From Axinella damicornis (lineage: Eukaryota; Porifera; Demospongiae; Axinellida; Axinellidae), in contig OZ007505.1 in NCBI GenBank assembly GCA_963931865.1, positions 12,123,101 through 12,187,100 of the forward strand: 64,000 nt of DNA. Reading direction: 5' to 3'. Shown here piece after piece: positions 1-11,585 of this stretch (within the stretch, counting starts at the first letter, position 1; the number at the start of each line of letters is the position of its first letter). Below the pieces are notes generated by a model that worked only from the letters and a program-made list of their open reading frames with translations, ran no database searches and was not told the DNA's origin. The position numbers and the translations under genes are program-made.

Positions 1-332
1 CCAGTAATGCCCTTTGGAGAAAGTGTGGGACAGGTGGAGGTGGGTGGATTCACCCGAAGGATACATGTATGAATACCCCACCCAGCTCCTACATGTACCA
101 GGGGTTATTCCGTAAGCCCAGATACGGCTATTATTGGGCGAGCGTGAGCGAGCCCCACACTAGTCGTAATCTCGCGCGCGGCACTATATGGCTCTGTACA
201 ACGTATATGTATGTCGATCTGTCTCCCATACCGTAAATCCGGCACGTGCACTACAATGTACGAAACATTGCATTCATTTCCGGACGTCGTACCGTAAATC
301 TCTGCTGTGTGCGAGAGTCTGGCACCGAGACT
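1..332. other. Intergenic, no gene seen
   Basis: I see no convincing coding segment here. Bases 10-50 contain a purine-rich stretch (gacaggtggaggtgggtgg) that recurs in diverged form, inverted, at 2840-2890 and again near 27870-27915, so it is probably an old dispersed repeat. Confidence 0.4.
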
Positions 333-443
333 ATGGCGGCAACAGATATTGATCGTGACCTACCTCTGTACCTCCCCAGTGGCGACAGCGAAGACGAACA
401 CCGCTGGTGGACCTACCTATATTCATTGACCTCAGAGCTGTAG
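333..443 (+). CDS. Possible short ORF, unknown product
   Basis: An ATG in a favourable context (gagactATGGCGG) opens a 36-codon frame with an acidic, protein-like composition (DRDLPLYLPSGDSEDEHRWW) and ends at a TAG. It could be a first exon or chance. No family is recognised, no donor site was fixed, and nothing adjacent continues it. Treat as a weak candidate. Confidence 0.18.
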   Translation: MAATDIDRDLPLYLPSGDSEDEHRWWTYLYSLTSEL

Positions 444-625
444 CTACGTGTACGTGTCGTGCAGAACATGCTAGTGGTGTGCTGGACCAGTGTGCAGCAT
501 GCATAGCTACCTGCCATATCGCCGCTAGCTAGACTGCTTCAGCTAGCCTCACACTGTGTTGTGCATATGTGACAGTGTACTTTTGGTGTGATATTCTGTG
601 ACCTGACCTGTTCTCATGTAGTCTT

Positions 626-627
<2 letters not shown>

Positions 628-714
<87 letters not shown>

Positions 715-730
715 ACACCACACACACACC
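628..730. repeat. (CA)n microsatellite
   Basis: This is an almost pure CA dinucleotide tract of about 85 bases, followed by a short imperfect CA-rich tail. It sits immediately upstream of the endophilin-like relic and gives spurious poly-Cys/Val frames on the opposite strand. Confidence 0.97.
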
Positions 731-732
731 CA

Positions 733-1165
733 GGTTGAGCAAGTGAGCCAACCTAGTGCTTTGTTGATGCTCTGCTGGAGTACCACCACCAGTGTACAGA
801 TAATAGAGACATTCCATTCCATCCTGCTTGACCGTATCTCCCATGCAAGCCGGCTTCCTCCCGAGCACCACACAAGAAGAAACCAAAGCCTGTCCCACGC
901 ACCCCTAGGTACGATGGTGACTCAGAGTCAGATGAGGAACAGGATTTGAACCCTCCTCCACTCTACAGTCCCCCGCAACTAACCAGTCCCCTTTCTTCGG
1001 TGAAGTTCTTCTTCCCAGCTGAGCTGCAGAGCATTGTTTGATGTTGAACGGTCTTAAACCCAAGAATGAGGGTGAACTGGGTTTCAATGAGGGTGACACC
1101 ATTGTCCTCACCCATGAGATCAATTGACTGGAAGGGGAGGCGAATGGACAATTAATCAGGATACT
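733..1165 (+). pseudogene. Endophilin-like fragment (BAR end, linker, SH3), decayed
   Basis: Three successive pieces on the + strand match the layout of endophilin-A, a membrane-curving BAR/SH3 protein of endocytosis. Bases 733-850 resemble the last BAR helix (EQVSQ..., VDALLEYHHQC, LDRISHAS). Bases 870-1000 are a basic/acidic/proline linker (KPKPVPRTPRYDGDSESDEE). Bases 1015-1150 resemble the SH3 start (SCRALFDVE, then PKNEGELGFNEGDTIVLT). The pieces are in different frames, joined by small indels, with an in-frame TGA just after the SH3 HEIN residues. They run together without introns, so this looks like a truncated retrocopy or otherwise dead fragment. The BAR and SH3 matches are recalled family patterns, not a search result. 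Confidence 0.6.
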
Positions 1166-1639
1166 TATTTGATTGCTTGTGCCCTTTAATTCTATTTAAT
1201 GGTAGTAGGCAACCAGTTTTGTGTTCTTTTTTAATGTTGTTGCACTTTTCTGCTCAGCACGACTATAATTCACTGTTTTGATGAGATGGAGGAGATAATG
1301 ATTTTGAGCTCCTAAGTATTTGAAACTCCACAGTTTGCTGATGCTCTGCATGACTGTGCTGCTCAAAAAAGCGGTAACCTTGTCTGCATGCTTGGATGCA
1401 GCAATCTGGTAAAGCTAAATTGGTAGCAAAGATGTTTGACAACGCTGGTATGTCATTTACATTAACATGTGCCACAAGGATGTGAGCGAGAAACAGTAAT
1501 GGAATGCCAATTCATTGAACAGTGGGACAATGAACTTTGAGGGCATGCAGTCTATAGTAAGGGAGGTGAAGCAGGTAACAATTAAACTGAGCCTATAGGC
1601 TGTTCAAGTCCCAATTTCAACTGGAAGGATACCGCACTC
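1166..1639. other. No gene seen
   Basis: Ordinary AT-leaning sequence. A minus-strand open frame at 1263-1475 has no recognisable features and I treat it as chance. Confidence 0.4.
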
Positions 1640-2010
1640 AAGTTAAAGTGGGTGAAGTATCGAATAGCTCACACAAAACTAAAGGTGAACTGTCACCGAC
1701 CACAAATAGAACTGGTAATTAAGATACAACAAGCCATAATCCATTCTCCCAGACCAGAGGCTTTGCAAGCGATGTCAATGTGTTGAGGATGAGATACACT
1801 TCCTTGTCCATGCCTATTCAAGCAGGATCTTAGGAGGGAAGAACTCATCCAGGTTTCAGATACCTCTCAACTATAGACAAATTTATTAGCTTCCACAAAC
1901 ACAAACATTGTAAATAAATGCCCTTGCTAGACTTGTTCATGCCGCATTTAAAATACATGTGCACAGTAGAATACACAGACTTGTTCATGCTGCATTTAAA
2001 ATACGTACAC
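1640..2010 (+). pseudogene. LINE 3-prime-end fragment (reverse-transcriptase C-terminus)
   Basis: The + strand encodes a short Cys/His block, RLCKRCQCVEDEIHFLVHAY (1760-1820), of the type found at the C-terminal end of many non-LTR retrotransposon polyproteins (R-C-x2-C, then E-D-E-x-H-F). Upstream, KYRIAHTKLKVNCHRPQIE fits the segment that precedes it in such proteins. Stops and frame changes show it is dead. The tail holds a direct repeat of about 30 bases (cagacttgttcatg... at about 1927 and 1977). The clade cannot be fixed from this much sequence. Confidence 0.42.
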
Positions 2011-3717
2011 AGTATTGACTCATGATCATTAGCCAGCCCAGCTTTTACGTGTCATTAGTATAAAATTTCATCATGTAATAGCATGGCTTGCAGTGCAATT
2101 TGGGATAAATTGCACGAGTAATGCATTCAGGAGGTGATAAATATTGCACGAGTGCTGAGACTCCACAGAAGTTAGGAATAGGGTGGCGCGTGTGTTTCCA
2201 ATCCATGATAAAATTGAAGGAATCTACAACAATAACAATATAGTATACAACAACTAAACAGATGCTTTGTTTCAATGTTGATGTGAGCATGCAGGTCCCT
2301 CAGGTACTAGTAGAGCATCCTTGACTTTGTCTGCCAGAGTAGGGTCAGTGAAGTACTCTAGACCAAGATGAACATCTTGTTAATACAATGTACTTAGTCT
2401 ATTAAGCTTGAAGTCCATATAATAGCCAGTGTGGTACAGTACCATTATGTGTGGATCCACCCTTAATATTCATCGTCAGATATATGTTCCCATTACAAGT
2501 ACATGTACAATATATTATGCTCAATGCATCTAATTACACAAGGGCTATACGCAAGTCAAATATTGGCATCAAGCCACATTCCCAGGCCACCCAGCTTTCC
2601 AGTACACATGTGCATGCTGCAAGTGACTATATAAAAGCTTGGTGGTGGGGGGGGGAATGAGGCAATATATAACCTCTGGAGGACTTTGAACTTTCATCTC
2701 TTATTCTAGGTGCAGTAGCCTTGTTCCCAGGCCTGCTACACAGTGCACCACATACTTCACATCACAGTACCGCAAACCGAGACATGCTACAAAAGCTGCA
2801 TGGATCATGAACGGGACAATCAATTACGTTTGCACCCTTCAAGTGCACCCACCCACCTCCCCCTGTCCCACCCTTTCTTCTCATGCCACTTCTCCAAAGT
2901 ACATCACTGGATGTAACATCACAAGATGAAAGTTTCATGCCATCTATATATGGCTTTATTGGTTGAAGTGTTAACCCTTGGAAGTTGACATTAAAGTCCA
3001 GCATGGGCTTGTCAGAGCTTGGCCTTGAAAAGCCCTTCATTGGAGCCGGGTGGGTCCATTTCTCTCCTAATTTGCATGAATGGGCTGAGATAATTGTCCT
3101 CCCACCTGGTAGGGCCTCCATTTCTGGCAGTTAAGTGCTTTTCCCGGCCTAGATGGGTCGTGGTTAGCCGAGAGCTATGACTAATGCCCTTTGATGGGGG
3201 GTGTGGTTATATACAGTCACAAACATGTGGAGGATGGCTGCATGGGCATGTGGGAAGTTGGGAGCCACACTGTTCGATTCTTTTAATCAACTTCAGGGAC
3301 ACGCTGAATTGAGAACGTGATACTGCTCAAACACATTTACTCTCCCAACCACTTCCAAAATGACATTTTCAAACTCACATTTCTGAACTGATTTCCAAAC
3401 TTCAAGTCGGGCTAATTTGGTTTTCCAAGTTGCATTTTCTGAGGTGATATATATTTGACTGCATCATCTTACGTAGGTCAAGCAATACTGTGATGAATAT
3501 AGCTACAGCTACTTAGGAGATTTGAGATCACAAGCAGCATATAGCCTTGATCTGTTGGCCTTCCAAGTGTAGAAAACACATACTGGCTGTGCCTTAACCA
3601 GTGCCCAATCACGTATAGGCTGACCATATTCCCTGAAGCTCGCACCAAATTATCTGAGTACCATGAGACTGTGCATGGCACACAACAGACATTGGAAAGA
3701 CGCATACCGTAGTCGCA
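2011..3717. other. Intergenic; scattered repeat fragments
   Basis: No gene is supported. At about 2716 a half copy of the TAGCC(T)TCGTTCCCAGGCC MITE terminus is visible. A 119-codon minus-strand frame at 2762-3121 shows no domain and overlaps a repeat seen elsewhere, so it is not called. Confidence 0.4.
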
Positions 3718-3791
3718 CGTTATTAGGCGCATGTGCCTGTAACTCCACAGGAAGGAAATATGCGCCTATAAGCAAGATGCGCCTAATAACG
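3718..3791. mobile_element. Small TIR foldback (CGTTATTAGGCGCA)
   Basis: A perfect 14-base inverted repeat, CGTTATTAGGCGCA / TGCGCCTAATAACG, bounds 74 bases and directly abuts the next composite element. Related arms with the same 'gcgc..aataacg' wording occur near 8520-8585 and, more diverged, near 29330-29455, pointing to a MITE family. Confidence 0.7.
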
Positions 3792-3795
3792 AATA

Positions 3796-4849
3796 TCACA
3801 GAGTCGGTAGACTCTGTATGTAGGGATACGACGTACACGCAATATATGCTAATACAAAAGAATCTCTCCAAATCTCAGAAACGGTACACTTATAAGCCTT
3901 TATAACCACTTACCGTTCATCTTCGAGTGTTTTCATGACCAACAAGACTCCTCGCGTCGCGAAAAACCGTCGCGAAAGTACCGCACCAGGTACTCGCAAA
4001 ACGGGCAAATTGTTTTTCTTTCTTCTTTCTTCTTTCTTCTTCTTTCAGACGGGCTAGCTCAACGTCGCCTCAATCCCTCATGATGGTTTTCGCACGAAAC
4101 AGCAGCATTTTACACCGAGCAGTGCACCAGCCCATCGCTTTTTGGCAACCTCCAAGTCTTCACCAGGCGGCTACAGCTGCCCACTCAATAACTATGGCTT
4201 CATTTGTCACGCCATTTTCATGTTTGTACGCATGCGCACTTAAACGATCACTTAGCAACGATACGTAATTATTATTCAAGATCGCTGAATTAGAAGTACC
4301 TTGCGCTGTTGTGGTAACTTACCGTAACTAGACTGAGGTAAATTCTCTGTGCTATATATGTTACTAGACTGTGTTCTGTGAGAGGGGTGAATGCCTATCT
4401 AAAGACTCAACAATGTGTCGCTACTACTATCTGGTATAGCTATTTTACCTACACTACTTCAGCTCAGGGAGCACTGGCTTAGTATCCATCCAGAAAAGGG
4501 TTGGCTTTTGAGATGCTTGGGTCTGATTCTTCAACCATTGCTGGCATGCCAGAGTCCAGTATGCATGCGCCTGCTGCTAAAAAAAAAAGACATAAACAAG
4601 TAATAAAAAACATTTAAAATGTAACAGGATGTAGGGATACCAGAACCGCAAAAAGTAAGGAAACAAGGTAGGGATGATCACACAAAACAGTGAAGTATAC
4701 AATCCCCCTACATATCTTTTATGGAAAAAGATCTCTGTAGGGGGTTGTATACTTCACTGTTTTGTGTGATCATCCCTACCTTGTTTCCTTACTTTTTGCG
4801 GTTCTGGTATCCCTACATCCTGTTACATTTTAAATGTTTTTTATTACTT
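3796..4849. mobile_element. Composite element, copy 1 of 4
   Basis: This is one of four near-identical ~1.05-kb units. It starts TCACAGAGTCGGTAGACTCTG after an A, a perfect 8-base stem-loop (acagagtc-ggta-gactctgt). It continues through a conserved segment with CTT-rich pyrimidine tract and ends in a 252-base foldback (4598-4849) with ~115-base arms. It has no long ORF and is non-autonomous. The 5-prime TC after A and end hairpins recall Helitron-like elements, but the 3-prime end (ttattactt) lacks the CTRR ending, so the class is open. Confidence 0.85.
4598..4849. repeat. Terminal 250-bp foldback of composite copy 1
   Basis: Arms of about 115 bases run from aagtaataaaaaac to its reverse complement gttttttattactt, separated by a short spacer with atatctttt. 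The same foldback terminates all four composite copies, and a diverged single arm is visible near 10040-10120. Confidence 0.9.
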
Positions 4850-5417
4850 TGAAACTGCCTAGATACAGTGATCTGATACCTAGCTAGTTGTATCATTGTC
4901 AATGCTCTATACCAGTGACGGCAAAGTAACATGGTATATTGACCACGTACCCTACATATCCACGAAGTAGGAACTCAAGTCTGTTTATCCAGGCAACAGC
5001 TTGGGCTGTTGACCTGCATGGAATTCCTCACTGCACAAGAATCCCAAGGTGTTATGTAAACAGAATCTGCCATTTCCTTGATAAGTCATTACTGCGAATT
5101 TCAGTGGAAACCTGCTTGTAGTGCAAGGCCCTCACACCTAACGTGGTAAATAGCCTCGAATGGCGCACCATGGGAGGGGGCATTTCCAAACTATTATGCG
5201 TACGCTTAGCATTATAGTGACGTTAAAGTTAGATCCCCCTTGACGTCATGCCTTCATCACAAGACGTGCGCCTGTGGTTGTATTGTTGTATATTATAATA
5301 ATAATCCCCCCCCCCCCCCCTCCAAACGTCACCATGACACTAATTTAAAGCAAGGTACCAGTAGGAATATAGACATGCATGGTGCGTGGTGGGAAGGGAG
5401 ATTTATACGCAGCTGTA
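4850..5417. other. Spacer between composite copies 1 and 2
   Basis: No gene is seen. A 15-base poly-C tract lies at 5306-5320. Otherwise the spacer is unremarkable. Confidence 0.5.
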
Positions 5418-5949
5418 TCACAGAGTCGGTAGACTCTGTATGTAGGGACACGACGTACACGCAATATATGCCAATACAAAAAAATCTCTCCAAATCTCAG
5501 AAACGGTACACTTATAAGCCTTTATAACCACCTACCGTTCATCTTCGAGTGTTTTCATGACCAACAAGACTCCTCGCGTCGCGAAAAACCGTCGCGAAAG
5601 TACCGCACCAGGTACTCGCAAAACGGGCAAATTGTTTTTCTTTCTTCTTCTTTCTTCTTCTTCTTCTTCTTCAGACGGGCTAGCTCAGCGTCGCCTCAAT
5701 CTCTCATGATGGTTTACGCACGAAACAGCAGCATTTCACACCGAGCAGTGCACCAGCCCATCGCTTTTTCGCAACCTCCCAAGTCTTCACCAGGCGCTGC
5801 AGCTGCCCACTCAATAACTATGGCTTCTTTAGTCACGCCATTTTCTCGTTTGTACGCATGCGCGATCACTTAGCAACGATAGGCCTACGTAATTATTACT
5901 CGAGATCGCTGAATTAGAAGTGCCTTGCTGCTGATCAATCGATCGAGTC

Positions 5950-6501
5950 GTAGATCGGGAAATTTTCGCCGTAATTAATTTTCGTCGATATTGCATTACG
6001 ACGAAAATTAAAAACACGAAATATTTTCAACGTCGAATAATTTATGATTCTATTTAACGTGTGAGTTTTCGTGAATCGAAGTACAAGCATGGCTCTGCTG
6101 CGCTACCAGAAACCTGTCGATGGTGTTCCTGATCCTGGAAGATCGGCTGAGCTCTTCTATACCAGCCCAAACGCGCGATCGCGGAAGCGAACTTCTGAAG
6201 GCAGTTGGAACCGCGGACAGAGACAGACGGGTGAAATCTTTCGAGGTAAGTATCCGATGGCAGTTCCCTCTCTACCAGTGATACGGCATGGGTGTCTGCT
6301 GCATTCCCTCGCTGGCGCTGATCCGAGGCTCCAGCTTCTCTCCAATGGCGCGACATGGTATCCGGTCCCGGGATCGACGTGTACGCGTGAACAAAATTTT
6401 CGCGTGGTTTAATTTTCGTCGGTGTGCTCGAGCGACGAAAATAAAACAACGCGAAAAATTAAAAGGCGAAGTATATTTAACGCGAAAATTTCCGGATCTA
6501 C
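5950..6501. mobile_element. TIR element carrying an exon-like segment
   Basis: The ends are inverted: GTAGATCGGGAAATTTTCGC on the left and GCGAAAATTTCCGGATCTAC on the right (one mismatch). Just inside each end is a perfect hairpin, attttcgtcg...cgacgaaaat. The AT-rich ends enclose a GC-richer middle with an ATG-initiated open segment followed by a perfect GTAAGT donor. This organisation resembles transposons that have captured host gene pieces (Pack-type). No clear target duplication was found. Confidence 0.6.
6089..6245 (+). pseudogene. Captured first-exon-like segment, unknown product
   Basis: ATG at 6089 in a good context (caagcATGG) opens 52 codons (starts MALLRYQKPVDGVPDPG, basic and Ser/Arg-rich later) and runs into TCGAG|gtaagt at 6245/6246, a textbook splice donor. 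The composition differs from the flanking AT-rich terminal repeats. I do not recognise the protein. It may be a fragment of a host gene carried by the surrounding TIR element, or the element's own first exon. Confidence 0.4.
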
Positions 6502-7143
6502 GGTACTTCATGAAACTGAGCCTGAGGTAAATTCTAAACTCTGTGCGTATATGTTACTTACCTACTGTGTTCTGTGAGAGGGGTGAATGCCTATCTAAAG
6601 ACTCAATAATGTCGCTACCACTTGCTACTATTTGGTATAGCTAATAATAATTCAGTATGGTCTTCAGACGGCGTGCTGGTTTAGTATCCATCCAGAAAAG
6701 GGTTGACTTGAGATGCTTGCTTGGGTCTGATTCTTCAGCCAACGCTGGCAGTGTAATACTTATACCAAAGCAAGGGCCTGTGAGGACACTGACTTCTGCT
6801 CTGTGATGGCAAATTTCCTCAAACATGCACCTGCTGCCAAAAAAAATTACATAAACAAGTAATAAAAAACATTTGAAAATGTAACAGGAGTAGGGATACC
6901 AGAACGGCAAAAAGTAAGGAAACAAGGTAGGGATGATCGCACAAAACAGTGAAGTATACAATCCCCCTACATATCTTTTTTCATTATACATGTATATGGA
7001 ACAAGATCTCTGTAGGGGGGTTGTATACTTCACTGTTTTGTGCGATCATCCCTACCTTGTTTCCTTACTTTTTGCCGTTCTGGTATCCCTACTCCTGTTA
7101 CATTTTCAAATGTTTTTTATTACTTGTAATAATATGAAGTGGA

Positions 7144-7264
7144 TATTGGTCCGGCAGGAAGTAGGGCAATGGGTTAGGGTAGGGTATATTAGGGCCAGGG
7201 CCGGCCGGATCTAGATGTGCGTGCGTTTCTGGTCTAATAGTATGTACTTCCTGCCGGACCAATA
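7144..7264. mobile_element. TA-flanked foldback MITE (TTGGTCCGGCAGGAAGTA)
   Basis: Inverted ends TTGGTCCGGCAGGAAGTA / TACTTCCTGCCGGACCAA bound about 117 bases and are flanked by TA on both sides, as in Tc1/mariner-type MITEs. A diverged half copy lies at about 36948-36985 (attggtccagcagcaagtag). Confidence 0.75.
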
Positions 7265-7297
7265 TACACATCAATAATAATAATGACATTCCTCGAA

Positions 7298-8415
7298 TCA
7301 CAGAGTCGGTAGACTCTGTATGTAGGGATACGACGTACACGCAATATATGCTAATACAAAAAAATCTCTCCAAATCTCAGAAACGGTTCACTTATAAGCC
7401 TTTATAACCACATACCGTTCATCTTCGGGTGTTTTCATGACCAACAAGACTCTTCGCGTCGCGAAAAACCATCGCGAAAGTACCACACCAGGTACTCGCA
7501 AAACGGGCAAATTGTTTTTCTTTCTTCTTTCTTCTTTCTTCTTCTTTCAGACGGGCTAGCTCAACGTCGACTCAATCTCTCATGATGGTTATCGCACGAA
7601 ACAGCAGCATTTTACACCGAGCAGTGCACAAGCCCATCGCTTTTTCGCAACCTCCAAGTCTTCACCAGGCGGCTGCAGCTGCCCACTCAACAACTATGGC
7701 TTCTTTTGTCACGCCATTTTCTCGTTTGTACGCATGCGCACTTTAACGATCACTTAGCAACGATGCGTAATTATTACTCAAGATCGCTGAATTAGAAGTG
7801 CCTTGCGCCGTTGTGTTGTTGGTTGAAAGAGGTACTTCATAAGACTGAGGTAAATCCATGTACTAGTATACTACAGTGTTCTGTGAGAGGGGTGAATGCC
7901 TATCTAAAGACTCAACAATAGTTAAATGTCGCTACCACTTGATATTATGGCTTTGTATCCATCCAGAAAAGGGTTGACTTGAGCTGGATGTGGGTCTGAT
8001 TCTTCCGCTGGCAGTGTAAAATTATACCGGAGTCAATATTCCAAAGCAAGGGCACCTACTGCCTGTGAGGACACTGAATTCTGCTCTGTGAAGGCAAATT
8101 TCAGCTCAAACATGCACCTGCTGCTAAAAAAATGAACGTAAACAAGTAATAAAAATCATTTCAAAATGTAACAGGATGTAGGGATACCAGAACGGCAAAA
8201 AGTAAGGAAACAAGGTAGGGATGATCGCACAAAACAGTGAAGTATACAATCCCCCTACATATCTTTTTCATTATACACGTATTATGGAAAAAGATCTCTG
8301 TAGGGGGGTTGTATACTTCACTGTTTTGTGCGATCATCCCTACCTTGTTTCCTTACTTTTTGCCGTTCTGGTATCCCTACATCCTGTTACATTTTGAAAT
8401 GATTTTTATTACTTG
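7298..8415. mobile_element. Composite element, copy 3 of 4
   Basis: Full-length copy: stem-loop start at 7298, CTT-rich tract near 7515-7548, terminal foldback 8144-8415 ending ttattacttg. Small indels against copies 1 and 4 show independent decay. It lies only 171 bases after copy 2, with the TA-type MITE between them. Confidence 0.85.
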
Positions 8416-11400
8416 TAGGAAGTGTGCTTCAATTCGAATATAGTTGTTTTCCACTCCGAAGGATCGAAAATGGCAGAGTTTCTGGAAGAAGACTGCAGCG
8501 ATTAACAGCGAGTACCTGGGACAAGAGTTGAACCTGCGCCTAACTGCGAATATGCGCTTATTATAAGTGAGATGTGCCTAATAACGCACGACTATGATAG
8601 TACATGCTTTAATCGAAATAGATTAGCCCACGCACACATGAACATGTGCATGGAACACAGCGTGCACAAAACCTTAAGAGGGTGCAAAACGGTGTCCAAA
8701 CATGCGCATTCATGTGAGTAATAAGTGCTCTCCGGTTTGGTAATACAAAGTTTGGAAAATGCGAATTTGGAAATGCGAGTGAGGAATTTGGAAGTGCGGA
8801 CAAATGTGCCAAGTTTGGAAGGACCCTTCTTGGCCACGGTATGCATAAAAGTAGCACCTGTATTTTGTCTGACTCTCAGTCTGATTGCCAAACACCTTAT
8901 AATAGATGACAGATGACAACACAGACAGAACATGACTAGCACGCTGGCAGCAGAGCGACACTTATGCTTCTCTGGAGATCAATGGTGAAACGAATTCAAG
9001 AAAAATATTGTAGTATACCTCTGCTCTAGGGTCTTCCGTGCATACTATTTTGAGGTACACTCAAAAAGGTCAACTTTGTGGTGAAGAGATTCCCTAGAAC
9101 GATGCACGGATGCCCTTTGCCTATCCTCCTCACGGGTCAACAATTACAAGCTGTGCATAAATGTTCGCTCATGCAGCTGTTCGAGTGAGGCATTTATGTG
9201 CGTGTGCATGCCCATAGTTCATTATAAAGTATGCTGTTATGGTTTATCACTGAAGAATGGCAGTCAATTTGATCGAGAAAATTCAAGTTGCTGATTAATC
9301 GCAGCATTAAGATTTCTGTTCAGCTCATCGCTATTCTGCTACCAAAGTATAGGTCAACTTATGCCTGTCAACTATTGTAAACACTGTCACATGCACATGC
9401 ACCAAGACCATGCAATATGTCTGTTAAGCATACCTGAAGCAAACTCTTGGATATTTTCAGGCCTTTTTGATAGAGCATGATAGGGGACAACATGTACTCT
9501 TCTGTGTTCACATACTGCAATCAGGATGGTGTCTTCCCATCCAATTGTCAATTCCCACTTTGTCAATTTCAAATCCCACTTCGTCAACATTGATCAAGCT
9601 TGGAATTGAGAAATTGGATGTCACATCAACAAGGATCTGTACGTACCTGACAAAAGATGAAATGAGAGCAGCAACCTCTGGATGCTTTCTCAAGTACTGT
9701 TCATTCTCAATCCTGGTCCCTACCTGTAGTGTGTCAAAGAGGGATATATGTTCTGTGAAGGTCCTACTGCTAAAACTAGCAGGACCCCGCCCAATGGGTG
9801 CTCTCTAGCGACGGAAACGTCCAATCCACCCTACAACCCCCTTCCCATCAACCAGCCCTTCACGCCACCTCCTTCAGCTCTTCAGACATTAGTGTTTGGA
9901 TCCTCATGCAATGGAATTCGCATATTACAGAAATGCGCAGGTGATACTACTGCGCATGTGCATGCTCAAAAGTGTGATGCACGCGTGACAACCGTATATT
10001 ATTGTATAGACAAGCACGACCCCACCCCATGGGCGGTATCAAATCACTACCTTGTTTCTCTACTTTTTTGCCTTTCTGCATCTTGATACATTTTGTAATG
10101 TTTTTCTCAAAAGAATGCTTTTGTAACAGGAAAATCCAGCATTTCTGGACCTTCATAAGCAACAATTCACGAACATTGGCTTCACCACTTCATAACAAGA
10201 ACCTTGCATAATTGAATTCCAGATGAAAATCATTACAACCTGGTACATGTCTTATGTATGGTTGGGGGGTTAGGTTACTACCCCCCAACCATGTGTAACG
10301 TATAGACCCGTTGCACATGACGTCATCATTTCAAGAATACGGACATGTACGGATGGGTACTCCAACATGGCGGATGTTTTGCGTTCGAGGAGATAGCAGA
10401 TAGTCTATGGCGATCTCGGCAAACACAGTGCTTCTAGTATGTGTTGAAGTGAATACGCTTACCAGTGATGTAGCAATGGGGCGACACTCCTATTGACGCC
10501 GTAGTCAGAGATGGGGTCAAGAAATCTTCACCGTCATTTTTGCTGCTTGACCACTTGACTGCGCTATATTTCAGCCGTTGACCACTTCACCGCCGATAGT
10601 AAACGGAAGAATGCACAGTGACTCCACCCTTTCCTTAGCATACAGGGTCAAGATTCGCTGATAAGCCCGGTCACAGCTCTGACTACAGCGTCTATGAGAG
10701 TGTCACCCCCTTGTGTAGGGCATGATTTCGATCGATACCGCAATGAAGCCAATGTATTTCGGTACTCCAAGATGGCGGCTTCTGAATAGTATATGGAAAT
10801 GACACGGATAACATTCATAAGTGCAACCGGTCTATAGGAAAAGTGCAATTTTGGGAGCGCTCTATTAAACTGCCAAACTAAACATCCTTTAGGCTTCAAA
10901 CTTGGAAACTTTACTAACTACCCTAAGGCCTACATGCACCCAAAAAATTGATTGCCAGCTCATCAGAAATTTTCTGGTGGCTACATTTAAAAATGTGCCA
11001 TTGTACTTGCTAGTTCCCAGGCTCCTCCCCAGCTTATCTATAGTATGCGACAAAAGCTGGGAGGAGCCTGGCAGGAGGCTACTTTGCTAATATCACGCAT
11101 AGCCTATAGTACGTGTGTACCTTATGCTGGTTCAGCTTGTCCTGTTGCTCGCGGGTGAGGACAGTTGTATCGTTGGGCTCCAACGCAGGTCTCTTGCTCA
11201 ACTCCTTTTCCAGTCGCTCTGTAGCAACCGCAAAACAAGTTCCCTTCGAGTGGATGGTTCAGACCACGTACTTTTATTCAAAACTGCCGAAGCTAGTAGT
11301 ATGGCTACCGTTTGCTTGGGAATGCCAGCCTGCAGCGCAGCGTAGCCTGGTCCCACTGACCCACACTGCACTGCACTTGCACTGTACTAGTCCAGAGTAC

Positions 11401-11564
11401 TAGTCTAGAGTAGACTACTGTAGCTAGATCTTAGTGTTTACAATTTCGTCATGCAGTCACCCTCTGGTCACATGATATGGGCCGCTATTTACTTTAGGCA
11501 GTGCAGTACTGTACAGTATAGTCTGAGCACGAGAGGTCTGCACATCTGAACTTAGACTGAAGCA
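8416..11564. other. Region upstream of the peptidase gene; no gene seen
   Basis: No coding segment is convincing. It holds MITE debris (8420-8590), a hairpin ggtcctactgct/agcaggacc (9757-9787), a diverged arm of the composite foldback (about 10040-10120), a G/C hairpin ggttgggggg (about 10257-10303), and two 'tactccaaNatggcgg' motifs (about 10360 and 10762) that look like YY1-type sites. Confidence 0.4.
11016..11071. repeat. Foldback (cccaggctcctccccagctt)
   Basis: Arms cccaggctcctcc-cagctt and aagctgggaggagcctgg are nearly perfect inverted repeats around a ~20-base loop. It lies in the region upstream of the peptidase gene. Confidence 0.75.
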
Positions 11565-11585
11565 ATGGATTTTGCAGACAGCAAG
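11565..11585 (+). CDS. Peptidase exon 1 (start codon)
   Basis: ATG GAT TTT GCA GAC AGC AAG then gtagga. An in-frame TAG lies 12 bases upstream (11553), which supports this ATG as the start. MDFADSK begins the short cytoplasmic tail. The phase at the donor is 0. Confidence 0.6.

Larger units (their letters stand above)
5418..7126. mobile_element. Composite element, copy 2 of 4 (with internal insertion)
   Basis: It has the same start (tatcacagagtcgg) and same terminal foldback (6857-7126) as the other copies, but is ~650 bases longer because a TIR-bounded segment (5950-6501) sits inside it. The surrounding 'gaggtaaattc...gtgttctgtgagaggggtg' and foldback segments align with copies 1, 3 and 4. 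Confidence 0.85.

Noticed and set aside
529..898. Two minus-strand open frames rich in Cys/Val
   Set aside because: They are translations of the (CA)n microsatellite and carry no biological signal.
2762..3121. 119-codon minus-strand open frame
   Set aside because: No domain, and part of it overlaps a repeat found elsewhere; random-length for this window.
8592..8961. Overlapping minus-strand frames over 80-116 codons
   Set aside because: The DNA is a simple 'aatttggaaatgcgag' mini-repeat that stays open in several frames at once, so openness is not evidence.
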